The notes: a model not told the origin generated them from the sequence alone. DNA of 64,000 nucleotides from Pseudomonas furukawaii (GCF_002355475.1 NZ_AP014862.1:3410001-3474000); one strand, 5' to 3'. Shown: positions 25,802 through 35,891, numbered from the stretch's first letter. A program made the numbers and translations.

Positions 25802-26518
25802 TCAGGCGGCGACGTCGCAGGGGGGGCCGGAGCGCCGCCAGCCCCGCCCGAACAGGGAAGCAAGCCCCTCCACCCGGGACCAGGGCGCGCTGAGCCATTC
25901 TTCCAGGGCCACATGGCTGTCGGCCCGGCAGCGCGTGTCCAGGCCGCAGCCCTGATAGAAGCGATTGACCACCTCGACCATCGCCTCACGCTCGTCCTCC
26001 ATGAGGAGGGCACCATGCACCAGCACCACCAGGCGCCCGTCGCCGGTACGCCGCCAGCGCTGGGCCGTCCCCACCAGCTTGCGCCGTCCCAGGGTGACGT
26101 TGAAGCGGCCGTCGCAGAAGGCCCCGGGCACCTCCCCCAGCCCGGGCACCAGGCCGAATCCGCGCAACCAGTCGCAGAGGGGCTCGCACAGTCGCAGGTA
26201 AGCGGCCTCGATGCGCTCCCGCTCGCCCTCCTCCGGTGGCAGCGCCACCGCCAGCGCGACGTTCAGCACCGCCGGCGACTGGGGCACCGGCTCGCCGCCT
26301 GTGTCCCGCAGCGCCACGGGCCAGCCCAGGGCGCCGCAGTCGGCTTCGGCCGCGAGGAAACCCGGCAGGCGCGCCAGTCGCCGGGGCATGACCAGCGCGC
26401 GATCCGTGGGGCGCCAGCACAGCAGCGCCCCGTCCACCTCGCCGGCATGCACCCGCGCCAGCAGCTGCCGCTCGGCCTCCAGGCCCGCCTCGACGCCGAG
26501 GCGCCGGGGCGCGCTCAT
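25802..26518 (-). CDS. Lipoate-protein ligase family protein linked to the dehydrogenase operon
   Basis: 238 residues of the biotin/lipoate ligase fold: ERQLLARVHAGEVDGALLCWRPTDRALVMPRRLARLPGF, RDTGGEPVPQSPAVLNVALAVALP (the RRxxGG-like substrate loop is RDTGGEPVPQ), PGAFCDGRFNVTLGRRKLVGTAQRWR. Its start overlaps the E2 stop (ATGA), so it is translationally coupled and probably lipoylates the free lipoyl protein encoded two genes upstream. Last gene of the leftward operon. Confidence 0.82.
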   Translation of the reverse strand: MSAPRRLGVEAGLEAERQLLARVHAGEVDGALLCWRPTDRALVMPRRLARLPGFLAAEADCGALGWPVALRDTGGEPVPQSPAVLNVALAVALPPEEGERERIEAAYLRLCEPLCDWLRGFGLVPGLGEVPGAFCDGRFNVTLGRRKLVGTAQRWRRTGDGRLVVLVHGALLMEDEREAMVEVVNRFYQGCGLDTRCRADSHVALEEWLSAPWSRVEGLASLFGRGWRRSGPPCDVAA

Positions 26519-27219
26519 GGCGCACCTCCCGCCTCGATGCAGGCGCACAGGGCGTCGAGGAAATCCGCCGCCGGCGCGCCGTTCACGGCGCGGTGGTCGA
26601 AGGTCAGCGACAGCGCGAGGTACTCGCGCTCCAGCAGCTCGCCGGCGGCGTCGCGTTCCAGTCGGCGCTGCACGCCGCCGATGCCGATGATGGCGACCTG
26701 GGGCACGTTGAGGATCGGCGTGAAGAAGCGCACCCGCGACAGCCCCAGGTTGGACACCGTCACCGTGGCGCCGGTCAGCTCGCGCACCGACAGCTTGCCC
26801 GCCTGAGCCTTGGCCAACAGCGCGCGGCGGGCCTCGGCCAGGCCCTCCGCGTCGAGCCGGTCGGCGTCGAACAGCGCCGGCGCCACCAGCAGGTCGTCGG
26901 GCAGCGGGATGGCCAGCCCCAGGTGCACCGCCGGGTGGCGGGTGATCTGGTTGTCCTCCAGGGTGGCGTTGAGCGCCGGGTGCGCCTTGAGGGTGGCGAC
27001 CACGGCGTGCAGCAGCAGGTCCTGCAGGGAAGCCTGGGCCCCGGCCGCCTTGAGGGCGGCGCGGCGTGCCTGCAGCGCCCCCAGCTCGCACTCGGCGTGG
27101 TGGGTGAGCTGCGCGGCGGTCTGCAGGCTCTCGCTCATCTTCGCCGCGATCATCTTGCGCATGCCCTTGAGCGGCAGCGTCACCGGGCCGGTCGCGACCG
27201 GCGCTTGCATCTGGCCCAT
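26515..27219 (-). CDS. 2-oxoacid/acetoin dehydrogenase E2 catalytic core, without lipoyl or subunit-binding domains
   Basis: 234 residues that correspond only to the acyltransferase domain: LKGMRKMIAAKMSESLQTAAQLTHHAECELGALQARR, then LQDLLLHAVVATLKAHPALNATLE, VTVSNLGLSRVRFFTPILNVPQVAIIGIGGVQRRL and SLTFDHRAVNGAPAADFLDAL. The usual DHRxxDG motif reads DHRAVNG here, with Asn for Asp. There is no lipoyl domain in this protein; one is encoded as a separate gene 4 bp upstream. The acyl acceptor is CoA. Complex formation with the E1 pair is inferred from the operon. Confidence 0.88.
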   Translation of the reverse strand: MGQMQAPVATGPVTLPLKGMRKMIAAKMSESLQTAAQLTHHAECELGALQARRAALKAAGAQASLQDLLLHAVVATLKAHPALNATLEDNQITRHPAVHLGLAIPLPDDLLVAPALFDADRLDAEGLAEARRALLAKAQAGKLSVRELTGATVTVSNLGLSRVRFFTPILNVPQVAIIGIGGVQRRLERDAAGELLEREYLALSLTFDHRAVNGAPAADFLDALCACIEAGGAP

Positions 27220-27223
27220 GGGC

Positions 27224-27457
27224 TCACTCCACCCGGGCGATGGTCGCGCCCTTGGCGACCACCGCGTCTTCGTCTTCTAGGATGCGCAGCACGCCGCTGG
27301 CCGGCGCCTCGATCTCGAACTGCGCCTTCTCGGACATGATCTCGGCCACCAGGTCGCCCTGGGCGACCTCCGCGCCGTCGCTGACCAGCCAGGAAGTGAT
27401 CACGGCTTCGGCATCGCCTTCCCAGAGGTCATCGGCAATCAGGATGGGGGTGGACAT
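27224..27457 (-). CDS. Free-standing lipoyl domain protein
   Basis: 77 residues: a single biotinyl/lipoyl domain (LIADDLWEGDAEAVITSWLVSDGAEVAQGDLVAEIMSEKAQFEIEAPASGVLRILEDEDAVVAKGATIARVE) with the modified lysine K44 in the MSEKA turn. It supplies the swinging arm for the E1-E2 reaction as a separate polypeptide. The gaps to both neighbours are only 3-4 bp, so it is a deliberate gene and not a decayed E2 fragment. Confidence 0.88.
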   Translation of the reverse strand: MSTPILIADDLWEGDAEAVITSWLVSDGAEVAQGDLVAEIMSEKAQFEIEAPASGVLRILEDEDAVVAKGATIARVE

Positions 27458-27460
27458 GGC

Positions 27461-28486
27461 TTACTCCTCGTTTTTCAGGGTCTGGTAGGCGGCGACTATC
27501 TTCGCCGCGCTGGGCAACGCCCACTGCTCCATGGGCGGGGTGAAGGGAATCGGGATGTCCGGGAAGGCCACGCGCTGGGGGCTGGCCTTGAGCAGGCGGA
27601 CGTCGTGCTCGACGACGCTGGCGATCACCTCGCCGCTGACGCCGAAGCTGTGGTAGTCCTCGTCGATGACGATCAGGCGGCCGGTCTTCTTCACCGAGGC
27701 GATGACGTGCTCGCGGTCCAGCGGCACCAGGCTGCGCAGGTCGATGACCTCGGCGCTGACACCCTGCCGCTCCAGCTGCTGGGCGGCGCGCAGGGCGTGG
27801 TGAACGCCGGCGCCCAGGCTCACCAGGGTGACGTCGCGCCCTTCGCGCACGGTCTTCGCCTTGCCGATCTCGATGACGTAGGGCTCCTCCGGCACCGCGA
27901 CGGTGGCGCCCTTCTCGGTGCCCAGCCAGCCCATGCCCTGCAGGGACTTGTGGAAGAGGTAGACCACCGGGTTGTCGTCGCGGATGGCGGCGGTCATCAG
28001 GCCCTTGGCGTCATGGGCGTTGCTCGGCACCACCACCTTCATGCCCGGCAGGTGGGCGAAGGTGCCGTAGAGGCACTGGGAGTGCTGGCCGGCGTCGGAA
28101 TAGCCGGCGCCGGTGGAGGCCATCAGCACCATGGGCACCTTCACCCGTCCGCCGGAGAAGTAGGTGTTCTTCGCCATCAGGTTGTAGATGGCGTCCATGC
28201 AGACGCCGAAGAAGTCGACGAACATCAGCTCGACGATGGGCCGCATGCCGTCGGAGGCGGCGCCCACGGCGGCGCCGATGAAGGCGGTTTCGGAAATCGG
28301 CGTGTCGCGCACCCGCTCCCCGCCGAATTCCTCGTACAGGCCCCGGGTATTGCCGAAGACCCCGCCGAGCTGGCCGATGTCCTCGCCCATGACGAAGACC
28401 CTCGGGTCCAGGCGCATTTCCTGGGCCACCGCCTCGGCCATGGCGCGGGCGATGGTGAGTTTGCGTTCTTTTACTGACGTGCTCAT
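27461..28486 (-). CDS. Acetoin/pyruvate dehydrogenase-type E1 beta subunit
   Basis: 341 residues matching E1 beta (AcoB-like): TIARAMAEAVAQEMRLDPRVFVMGEDIGQLGGVFGNTRGLYEEFGGERVRDTPISETAFIGAAVGAASDGMRPIVELMFVDFFGVCMDAIYNLMAKNTYFSGG, and IDLRSLVPLDREHVIASVKKTGRLIVIDED. With E1 alpha it forms the thiamine diphosphate-dependent enzyme that cleaves acetoin or decarboxylates an oxoacid. GGAATCGCCGTG precedes the start. Confidence 0.9.
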   Translation of the reverse strand: MSTSVKERKLTIARAMAEAVAQEMRLDPRVFVMGEDIGQLGGVFGNTRGLYEEFGGERVRDTPISETAFIGAAVGAASDGMRPIVELMFVDFFGVCMDAIYNLMAKNTYFSGGRVKVPMVLMASTGAGYSDAGQHSQCLYGTFAHLPGMKVVVPSNAHDAKGLMTAAIRDDNPVVYLFHKSLQGMGWLGTEKGATVAVPEEPYVIEIGKAKTVREGRDVTLVSLGAGVHHALRAAQQLERQGVSAEVIDLRSLVPLDREHVIASVKKTGRLIVIDEDYHSFGVSGEVIASVVEHDVRLLKASPQRVAFPDIPIPFTPPMEQWALPSAAKIVAAYQTLKNEE

Positions 28487-28501
28487 CACGGCGATTCCTG
28501 T

Positions 28502-29491
28502 TCAGACGAAAACGAAGTCCAGCGCCTCTTCAGGCGCCGGGTAGGCACTGTCGCGGGCGAACTGCACGGCGGCGTCGACGCGGCCCCGGGCGACTTCCTC
28601 GAGGCCGGCCAGGACGGAATCGTCGGCCACGCCCAGGTCCAGCAGGCGCTGGCGGTAGGCCGGGATCGGGTCCTTTTCCTGCAACGCGGCCTTCTCGCCG
28701 GCGGGGCGGTAGGTCTCGCCGTCGCCCATGAAGTGGCCGGCCAGGCGCGAGGTTTCCAGCTCCAGCAGGCTCGGTCCTTCGCCGGCCCGGGCCCGGGCGA
28801 TGGCCTCGCCGGCCGCGGCGAAGATCGCCTCCGGGTCGTTGCCGGGCACGAAGACGCCGGGCATGCCGTAGGCGGCGGCGCGCACGGTGTTGCGCTCGAT
28901 GGCGGTGGACGCGGCCTTGGCCACCGAGATGCCCCAGGCGTTGTCCTCGATCACGAAGACCACCGGCAGCTTCCACAGGGCCGCCAGGTTCAGGGCCTCG
29001 TGGAAGGCGCCCTGGTTGGCCGCGCCCTCGCCCAGGTAGGCGACCGCGACCCCCGGCTTGCCCTGCAGTTGCCGCGACAGCGCGGCGCCGACGGCCGGGC
29101 CCAGGCCCTGGGCGATGATCCCCGAGCAGGCGAAGTTCACCCGCTCGTCGAACAGGTGCATATGACCGCCCCGGCCACCGGCGAGCCCGGTCTTCTTGCC
29201 GAAGATCTCGGCCACCATTTCGTCGAGGTCCACCCCCTTGGCCACGGCGATGTGGTGCGGTCGGTGGGTGGCGGTGACGATGTCACCGGCTTCCAGGTGG
29301 GCGCAGACGCCCACTGCGCAGGGCTCCTGGCCGTTGGACAGGTGCATCTCCCCGGGAATGGGCCCGTTGGCCATGTTGAAGACCGGGGTCTTGCCTTCCA
29401 TGTAGATGCGTTCGATGGACTCCTCCAGGTAACGGCTGACGAGCATCTGCTCGAACATCCAGAGGCGCTGGGCGTTGGTGGGTGCAGTCAT
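28502..29491 (-). CDS. Acetoin/pyruvate dehydrogenase-type E1 alpha subunit
   Basis: 329 residues. The thiamine diphosphate motif is GEGAANQGAFHEALNLAALWKLPVVFVIEDN, and HLSNGQEPCAVGVCAHLEAGDIVTATHRPHHIAVAKGVD and FGKKTGLAGGRGGHMHLFD are typical of the AcoA/PdhA family. The spacing of 15 bp to E1 beta indicates cotranslation. AcoA-like identity is favoured by the AcoR-type activator next door, but an acetoin substrate is inference. Confidence 0.9.
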   Translation of the reverse strand: MTAPTNAQRLWMFEQMLVSRYLEESIERIYMEGKTPVFNMANGPIPGEMHLSNGQEPCAVGVCAHLEAGDIVTATHRPHHIAVAKGVDLDEMVAEIFGKKTGLAGGRGGHMHLFDERVNFACSGIIAQGLGPAVGAALSRQLQGKPGVAVAYLGEGAANQGAFHEALNLAALWKLPVVFVIEDNAWGISVAKAASTAIERNTVRAAAYGMPGVFVPGNDPEAIFAAAGEAIARARAGEGPSLLELETSRLAGHFMGDGETYRPAGEKAALQEKDPIPAYRQRLLDLGVADDSVLAGLEEVARGRVDAAVQFARDSAYPAPEEALDFVFV

Positions 29492-29503
29492 GGGATCGGC
29501 TCC

Positions 29504-31084
29504 TCAGAGGGCGCGCTGGTTGATCAGCGAGCCGATGTGCTCGGCCTGGCGCAGGGCCAGGGCGACGATGGTCAGGGTCGGGTTCTGCCCGCCGCTGGTG
29601 GTGAACTGGCTGCCGTCGGAAACGAACAGGTTGGGGATGTCATGGCTCTGCCCCCACTTGTTCACCACGCCGTCGGCGGCCTTGGCGCTCATGCGGTTGG
29701 TGCCCATGTTGTGGCTGGCCGGGTAGGACGGCAGGCGGATCACCTCGGTGGCGCCGACCGCCTCGTAGCACTTGCGGGTCTGGGCCACGCCGTGGTCGCG
29801 CATGGCGACGTCGTAGGGGTGGTCGTCCTTGTGCACCACCGGGACCGGCAGGCCGTACTGGTCCTTCTCGGTGCCGTGCAGGGTGATGCGGTTGCTCTCC
29901 ATGGGCAGGTCCTCGCCGCACAGCCAGACCCCGGACATATGGTCGTAGCGCTCCATGCGCGAAGCGAAGCCCCGGCCCCAGCCCTGGGGCGTCGGGTCGA
30001 GGAAGGCGGACATGAAGGGCAGGCCGAGGGAGAGGATCTCCAGCCGGTAGCCGCCGACGAAGCCCCGCGAGGTGTCGTTGTAGGACTCGTCGGAGATGAT
30101 CCCCGCGCAGGTGGTGCCGCGGTACATGTGCACCGGCTTGGGCATCACCGCGTAGATGCCGGCGGTGGTGTGGCACATATAGTTGCGCCCCACCTGGCCG
30201 GAGGAGTTGGCCAGGCCGTCCTTGAACATCGACGACTCGGAGTTGAGCAGCAGGCGCGGCGACTCGATGGAGTTGCCGGCCACGCACACCACGCGAGCCT
30301 TCTGCCGCTGCTGGCGACCCTCGGCGTCGGCGTAGACCACACCGGTGACGCGGCCACGGGCGTCGTGCTCGATGCGCAGGGCCATGCTCTGCGGCCGCAC
30401 CTCGCAACGGCCGGTGGCCTCGGCGCGGGGGATGTCGGTGTAGAGGGTCGACCACTTGGCGCCGATGCGGCAGCCCTGCATGCAGAAGCCGATCTGCATG
30501 CAGCCCGGGCGTCCGTCGTAGGGCTGGGTGTTGATCGCCATCGGCCCGGACTGGATCTCCTTGTAGCCGAGGCGCTGGGCGCCGGTGGCCAGCACCTTGA
30601 AGGAGTTGTGCCACTGGTGGTACGGCATGCCGGTGCTGGGGCCGGTCACGCCCATGTGGCGCTCGGCCCTCACGTACCAGGGCTCCATCTCCGCGTAGGT
30701 CACCGGCCAGTCGAGCAGGTTGGCGCCCTTGATGTCGCCGTTCTCGGTGCGCATGCGGAACTCGAAGTCGCGAAAGCGCAGGGCCACGCCGGCCCAGTGC
30801 ACCGAACTGCCGCCCACCGCCTTGACGATCCAGGCGGGCAGGTTCGGGTGGTTGCGGGCCACGTCCCAGCCCCCGGTGGCGATGCGTTTGTCGAGCCAGG
30901 AGATCTTGTTGAACATGGCCCATTCATCGTTCTCGATGTCGCTCATCTCGTAGCGCTTGCCGGCCTCCAGCACCACCACGCGGATGCCCTGGCGCGCCAG
31001 GGCGTGGGCCAGGGTGCCGCCGCCGGCGCCGGAACCGATGATGACGACGACATCGCCGTCGTCCTGGGAGAATTTCGATGCCAT
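29504..31084 (-). CDS. GMC-family oxidoreductase (gluconate-2-dehydrogenase-like large subunit)
   Basis: 526 residues with the FAD loop VVIIGSGAGGGTLAHALARQGIRVVVLEAG, VGGSSVHWAGVALRF, VCVAGNSIESPRLLLNS, and the C-terminal HNMGTNRM and NLFVSDGSQFTTSGGQNPTLTIVALALRQAEHI (catalytic His/Asn region). This is the branch of membrane-associated alcohol/sugar dehydrogenases whose partner is a Tat-exported small subunit; that partner is the gene just upstream. It has no signal peptide itself. Start ATG with GAGGG eight bases upstream. The substrate is unknown, probably an alcohol or polyol. Confidence 0.88.
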   Translation of the reverse strand: MASKFSQDDGDVVVIIGSGAGGGTLAHALARQGIRVVVLEAGKRYEMSDIENDEWAMFNKISWLDKRIATGGWDVARNHPNLPAWIVKAVGGSSVHWAGVALRFRDFEFRMRTENGDIKGANLLDWPVTYAEMEPWYVRAERHMGVTGPSTGMPYHQWHNSFKVLATGAQRLGYKEIQSGPMAINTQPYDGRPGCMQIGFCMQGCRIGAKWSTLYTDIPRAEATGRCEVRPQSMALRIEHDARGRVTGVVYADAEGRQQRQKARVVCVAGNSIESPRLLLNSESSMFKDGLANSSGQVGRNYMCHTTAGIYAVMPKPVHMYRGTTCAGIISDESYNDTSRGFVGGYRLEILSLGLPFMSAFLDPTPQGWGRGFASRMERYDHMSGVWLCGEDLPMESNRITLHGTEKDQYGLPVPVVHKDDHPYDVAMRDHGVAQTRKCYEAVGATEVIRLPSYPASHNMGTNRMSAKAADGVVNKWGQSHDIPNLFVSDGSQFTTSGGQNPTLTIVALALRQAEHIGSLINQRAL

Positions 31085-31127
31085 GAAGTCAGCCCTCGTT
31101 CTTGCTGTTGTTGTCGGGTCGCACGGC

Positions 31128-31646
31128 TCAGAGCCAGTCGATGTCGTTGAAACCACGGGACAGGTAGCCGCCCTTCTCCACCGACGAGCCCTCGTAGCCG
31201 AACAGCGGGAACAGGGTCTTGTTGTCGTAGAGGCCGAACATCAGGGCGCTGCGGGTTTCGCGGAAGAAGGGCGTGGTCTCCACCTCCCGCAGCAGCGCGA
31301 CCCGGTCGTCCTCGCTGGCGATGTCTTCGTAGGCGCGGCCATGGACGGCCCGCGCCCGCGCCTGAAGCGCCTCGAGGCCGTCCCGCACCAGCGCCGGCTG
31401 CTTGTCCAGCAGCTCGAACAGCGACTTGGCGTAGGGCGCATCGCCCAGGCGGTCGTGGGGATAGATGTCGCGGCCCATGCGCAGCAGGCCGGCCGGCAGC
31501 TTCGGCAGCACCTCGTCGGCGATGGCGGTGACGGGAATGAGGGAGCTGGTCACGGCGCTGGCGCCGAGGATCAGGGCGGATTGGCCCGACAGGCTGAGGA
31601 AGCGCCTGCGGCTGAGCGCGGTGCCCATGGGCGATGAGTCATGCAT
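31128..31646 (-). CDS. Gluconate 2-dehydrogenase subunit 3 family protein, Tat-exported
   Basis: 172 residues. The N-terminus has a twin-arginine signal (LSRRRFLSLSGQSALILGASAV) followed by the small-subunit pattern LPAGLLRMGRDIYPHDRLGDAPYAKSLFELLDKQP and ETRSALMFGLYDNKTLFPLFGYEGSSVEKGGYLSRGFNDIDWL. In the family this subunit carries the flavoprotein across the membrane. The usual third gene, a cytochrome c subunit, is absent here. It is the first gene of the operon; the sigma-54 promoter lies about 110 bp upstream. Confidence 0.87.
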   Translation of the reverse strand: MHDSSPMGTALSRRRFLSLSGQSALILGASAVTSSLIPVTAIADEVLPKLPAGLLRMGRDIYPHDRLGDAPYAKSLFELLDKQPALVRDGLEALQARARAVHGRAYEDIASEDDRVALLREVETTPFFRETRSALMFGLYDNKTLFPLFGYEGSSVEKGGYLSRGFNDIDWL

Positions 31647-31755
31647 GGCAGAACTCCAGGCTGGTGCCGGACCGCTCGGCAAGGTGGGAGCCTGGCGGTC
31701 CGGCGTTCATTGTTATCGTCGCGGAGCCTTGTTCGGCCCCTCGCCAACCTGGGGA

Positions 31756-31770
31756 GCAGCTTGCGTGCCA
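31756..31770 (-). promoter_or_regulatory. Sigma-54 (-24/-12) promoter of the dehydrogenase operon
   Basis: On the minus strand TGGCACGCAAGCTGC, with the invariant GG and GC separated by ten bases as sigma-54 promoters need. It lies 110 bp upstream of the first operon gene and about 92 bp downstream of the palindromic activator site. Confidence 0.8.
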
Positions 31771-31845
31771 AGCCCTCCATAAACTCTCAAGTCGTTGTTT
31801 TATAGGGATTTTTATTCAGAAGCGCAGCGCAGCGGGCCACGCATG

Positions 31846-31896
31846 CTGTAAAGCGCGGGCGTTACAGCTGTAAGGCGGGTGTCCGGGGGTTTACAG
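31846..31896. promoter_or_regulatory. Upstream activator sites: TTACAGCTGTAA with flanking half-sites
   Basis: The perfect palindrome TTACAGCTGTAA at 31862-31873 is flanked by half-sites CTGTAAA (31846-31852) and TTTACAG (31890-31896). The same palindrome occurs before the outer-membrane gene and the activator gene. It stands about 90-100 bp from the sigma-54 promoter, the usual enhancer distance for an AcoR-type activator. Confidence 0.72.
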
Positions 31897-31973
31897 GTGG
31901 GATGAGCGCAATGGAAGCCGCGAAAGGCGTGAACGGCCCACGGCACATCAGATCTCCGTTTCGCCACAGCCAC

Positions 31974-31995
31974 AAAAAAGGGGCCCGCAGGCCCC
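31974..31995 (-). terminator. Intrinsic terminator of the outer-membrane protein gene
   Basis: Read leftwards: the stem GGGGCC/GGCCCC with a short loop followed by six T residues, 24 bp after the stop codon of the outer-membrane gene. Confidence 0.85.
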
Positions 31996-32018
31996 AAGCA
32001 AGCGGACCGTCCGACCGC

Positions 32019-32942
32019 TCAGAACACCTGCAGCAGGCGGATGTTCAGCCTGTGATCTTCGCGAAAGCCGTTCTCCACCGCGAAATCCCGGCCATAGGTG
32101 GCCGCCACCTGGGTCTTCGGCAGGAAGAACCAGGAGAAGCCCAGGTTCCACTTGCCGGTCTCCTGGCGATCATCCAGCCAGAGATCCTCCACGCGACTCT
32201 CGCCACCATCCACCCAGGACAGGCCGGCTCGCAGGTCCACCGCCTCGCTCAGCTGGTAGCGCAGGAAGCCCTGGTACTGGTAACTGGGTTTCTGACGCTG
32301 GCTCCAGCGACCGCTGCCGTAGTGGTTGTTGCGGCCGTAGAACATCACATCGGCCGCCAGGTCCAGCGACAGCCGCTCGCCCAGGGGTTCCACGTAGCCC
32401 AGTTGCAGGTTGAGCTTCCAGCGGTTCTCCCCGAGGTTGAGCGCCTCGTCGTTGTCGTACTCGCCGAGCGGCAGGAACAGGTAGGGGGTGAAGCCCAGGT
32501 AACGGCCGCGCTCCGGCTGGTCGATGAACCACATCGGCATGGCCAGGATGGGGTCGGCCAGGCCGCTGGTATCCTCCAGCCCCCGGCGTCCGTCCAGGCG
32601 GCCGAAGGGCAGCAGCACCTGGGGCGCCACCCGCATACCGGCCAGCTCGGTGTAGTGGACCATCCGCAGGATGCCGATCTGCGAGTCCAGCCCCGGTGAG
32701 CCGGCCTGGCGGTCGCCCGCGCGGTAGAGGCGGTCACGCTCGGCGCCCTGGAGATAGAGCAGGCCCAGCGTGGTGCCGGCCGGCGCGGGCACGTAGTCCC
32801 CCGCGTCCAGGTCCAGCGCCGCGACGGGGCCGGGGCTGGAGAGCGCGCCGATAAGCAGGATCAGACCCCAGGCACTGGCCCAAGTCCGATTGTCGAGCGA
32901 CATCCGACCCGCCACGCGGGTCCTTTGGCAGTCAGGCAGCAT
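32019..32942 (-). CDS. Outer-membrane beta-barrel, phenol-degradation MetA/transporter-like protein
   Basis: 307 residues with an N-terminal signal (TWASAWGLILLIGALSSPGPVAALD) and a body of alternating amphipathic strands ending in the aromatic residue of LNIRLLQVF, typical for outer-membrane barrels. Patterns such as LDLDAGDYVPAPAGTTLGLLYLQGAERDRLYRAGD and ADPILAMPMWF match the MetA-pathway phenol-degradation transporter family (PF13557-like). The start could be the ATG here (GAGG seven bases upstream) or the one 39 bp downstream, nearer the signal. It has its own sigma-54 promoter and activator site, so it probably takes up the dehydrogenase substrate. Confidence 0.8.
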   Translation of the reverse strand: MLPDCQRTRVAGRMSLDNRTWASAWGLILLIGALSSPGPVAALDLDAGDYVPAPAGTTLGLLYLQGAERDRLYRAGDRQAGSPGLDSQIGILRMVHYTELAGMRVAPQVLLPFGRLDGRRGLEDTSGLADPILAMPMWFIDQPERGRYLGFTPYLFLPLGEYDNDEALNLGENRWKLNLQLGYVEPLGERLSLDLAADVMFYGRNNHYGSGRWSQRQKPSYQYQGFLRYQLSEAVDLRAGLSWVDGGESRVEDLWLDDRQETGKWNLGFSWFFLPKTQVAATYGRDFAVENGFREDHRLNIRLLQVF

Positions 32943-32996
32943 TGCGCATCCTCGTTTCTTGTTGTGCTGTCCCCGAAGGGGCCGGAGAGGCCTTCG

Positions 32997-33011
32997 GCAG
33001 CTTCCGTGCCA
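32997..33011 (-). promoter_or_regulatory. Sigma-54 (-24/-12) promoter of the outer-membrane protein gene
   Basis: On the minus strand TGGCACGGAAGCTGC, GG and GC ten bases apart. It differs at one base from the promoter of the dehydrogenase operon and lies 55 bp before the outer-membrane gene. Confidence 0.8.
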
Positions 33012-33097
33012 GCGCACCGGCAGGTGCCAAGCCATTGATCAGCCATGCTTTTTGCGAGGATTGCCGCCCGAGTGAAGTGTCCACGACTGTCCACCCA

Positions 33098-33109
33098 TTA
33101 CAGCTGTAA
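33098..33109. promoter_or_regulatory. TTACAGCTGTAA activator site between the outer-membrane gene and the AcoR-type gene
   Basis: Perfect palindrome TTACAGCTGTAA, followed by AAGGCGG exactly as in the copy at 31862. It is 87 bp upstream of the sigma-54 promoter of the outer-membrane gene and 157 bp before the activator gene on the other strand, so it could also serve autoregulation. Confidence 0.72.
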
Positions 33110-33265
33110 GGCGGACACCCGCGACCAAAGGGCAGGTGACGAGGCGGGGACTAAACTCGTAATGTGTCGGCAACCGTGCCAGCCCGCTCCCACGCGCTGC
33201 CACCTGAAAACAACAAGAACTTCACGGACGGATGGGCCCTCACCCCCACCGCCCCGGGAGGCCGC

Positions 33266-35215
<1,950 letters not shown>

Positions 35216-35222
35216 GGCGATC

Positions 35223-35891
35223 TCAGACCCACTGGTCGTTACGCTTGCGCTTGACTCGCAGCATGGTCGGCAGGATCAGGCCCAGCAGCAGCCCGGCGCC
35301 GGCGATGCTGCCGCCATAGACCATGTAGCGCATCAGCACCTGCTTGTTCTCGTCGCCCACCTGCGCCTGCAGATCGCGCACCTGGGACTTGGCCTGGGTC
35401 AATTCGCTGTCCAGGGCGGAGCGAGCGGCCTGCAGCTCGTCGATCAGCGCCTTGCGCGAATCCAGGGTCTCCTGCATGCCCTGGACACGGGTCTTCCAGG
35501 TGTCGTCGATGCCTTTCAGCTCGGCGCTGAGCTCGGCCACCTTCTGCTCCAGCTGCGGCAGGCGCTCGGCCTGGCCGGGCACCTCCTGCAGGTCGCGGCT
35601 GGGGATCCAGACGGTGTTGCCATTGCCATTGCGCACCTGGCTGTAGTCCCCCTGGGGCCGCAGCAGCTCGACCTTCTCGCCCGAGGTGAGCGTCCCGACG
35701 ATGCGATAGCCATCGGTGGGACCGCTGCGGACATAGGTGCTCAGTTTGTCGCTCACCCAGCGGGCGGTGCCGGCACCCTCCTCGGCCTGCGCCGACGCCC
35801 CCATCGTCATCAGGCTGCCCAGGAGGCAGGCGCCGAGAACGCGGGACTGGAGCGGGGAAACACGGGCGGGAAAACGACGGGATAGGGACAT
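35223..35891 (-). CDS. TIGR04211-type SH3 domain membrane protein
   Basis: 222 residues: a signal peptide (LGACLLGSLMTMGASAQA), a bacterial SH3 domain (ARWVSDKLSTYVRSGPTDGYRIVGTLTSGEKVELLRPQGDYSQVRNGNGNTVWIPSRDLQEVP), a coiled coil of about 90 residues (QLEQKVAELSAELK ... DSELTQAKSQVRDLQAQVG), and a C-terminal membrane helix with a basic tail (GGSIAGAGLLLGLILPTMLRVKRKRNDQWV). It matches the conserved gammaproteobacterial YgiM/TIGR04211 type. The function is unknown, possibly in the envelope. It converges on acoR with 7 bp between stops. Confidence 0.88.
   Translation of the reverse strand: MSLSRRFPARVSPLQSRVLGACLLGSLMTMGASAQAEEGAGTARWVSDKLSTYVRSGPTDGYRIVGTLTSGEKVELLRPQGDYSQVRNGNGNTVWIPSRDLQEVPGQAERLPQLEQKVAELSAELKGIDDTWKTRVQGMQETLDSRKALIDELQAARSALDSELTQAKSQVRDLQAQVGDENKQVLMRYMVYGGSIAGAGLLLGLILPTMLRVKRKRNDQWV

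Noticed and set aside
28733-31150. 805-codon plus-strand open frame
   Set aside because: It is antisense to the E1 alpha and GMC genes, is rich in His, Gly, Ala and Val, and shows no family motif; a high-GC shadow.
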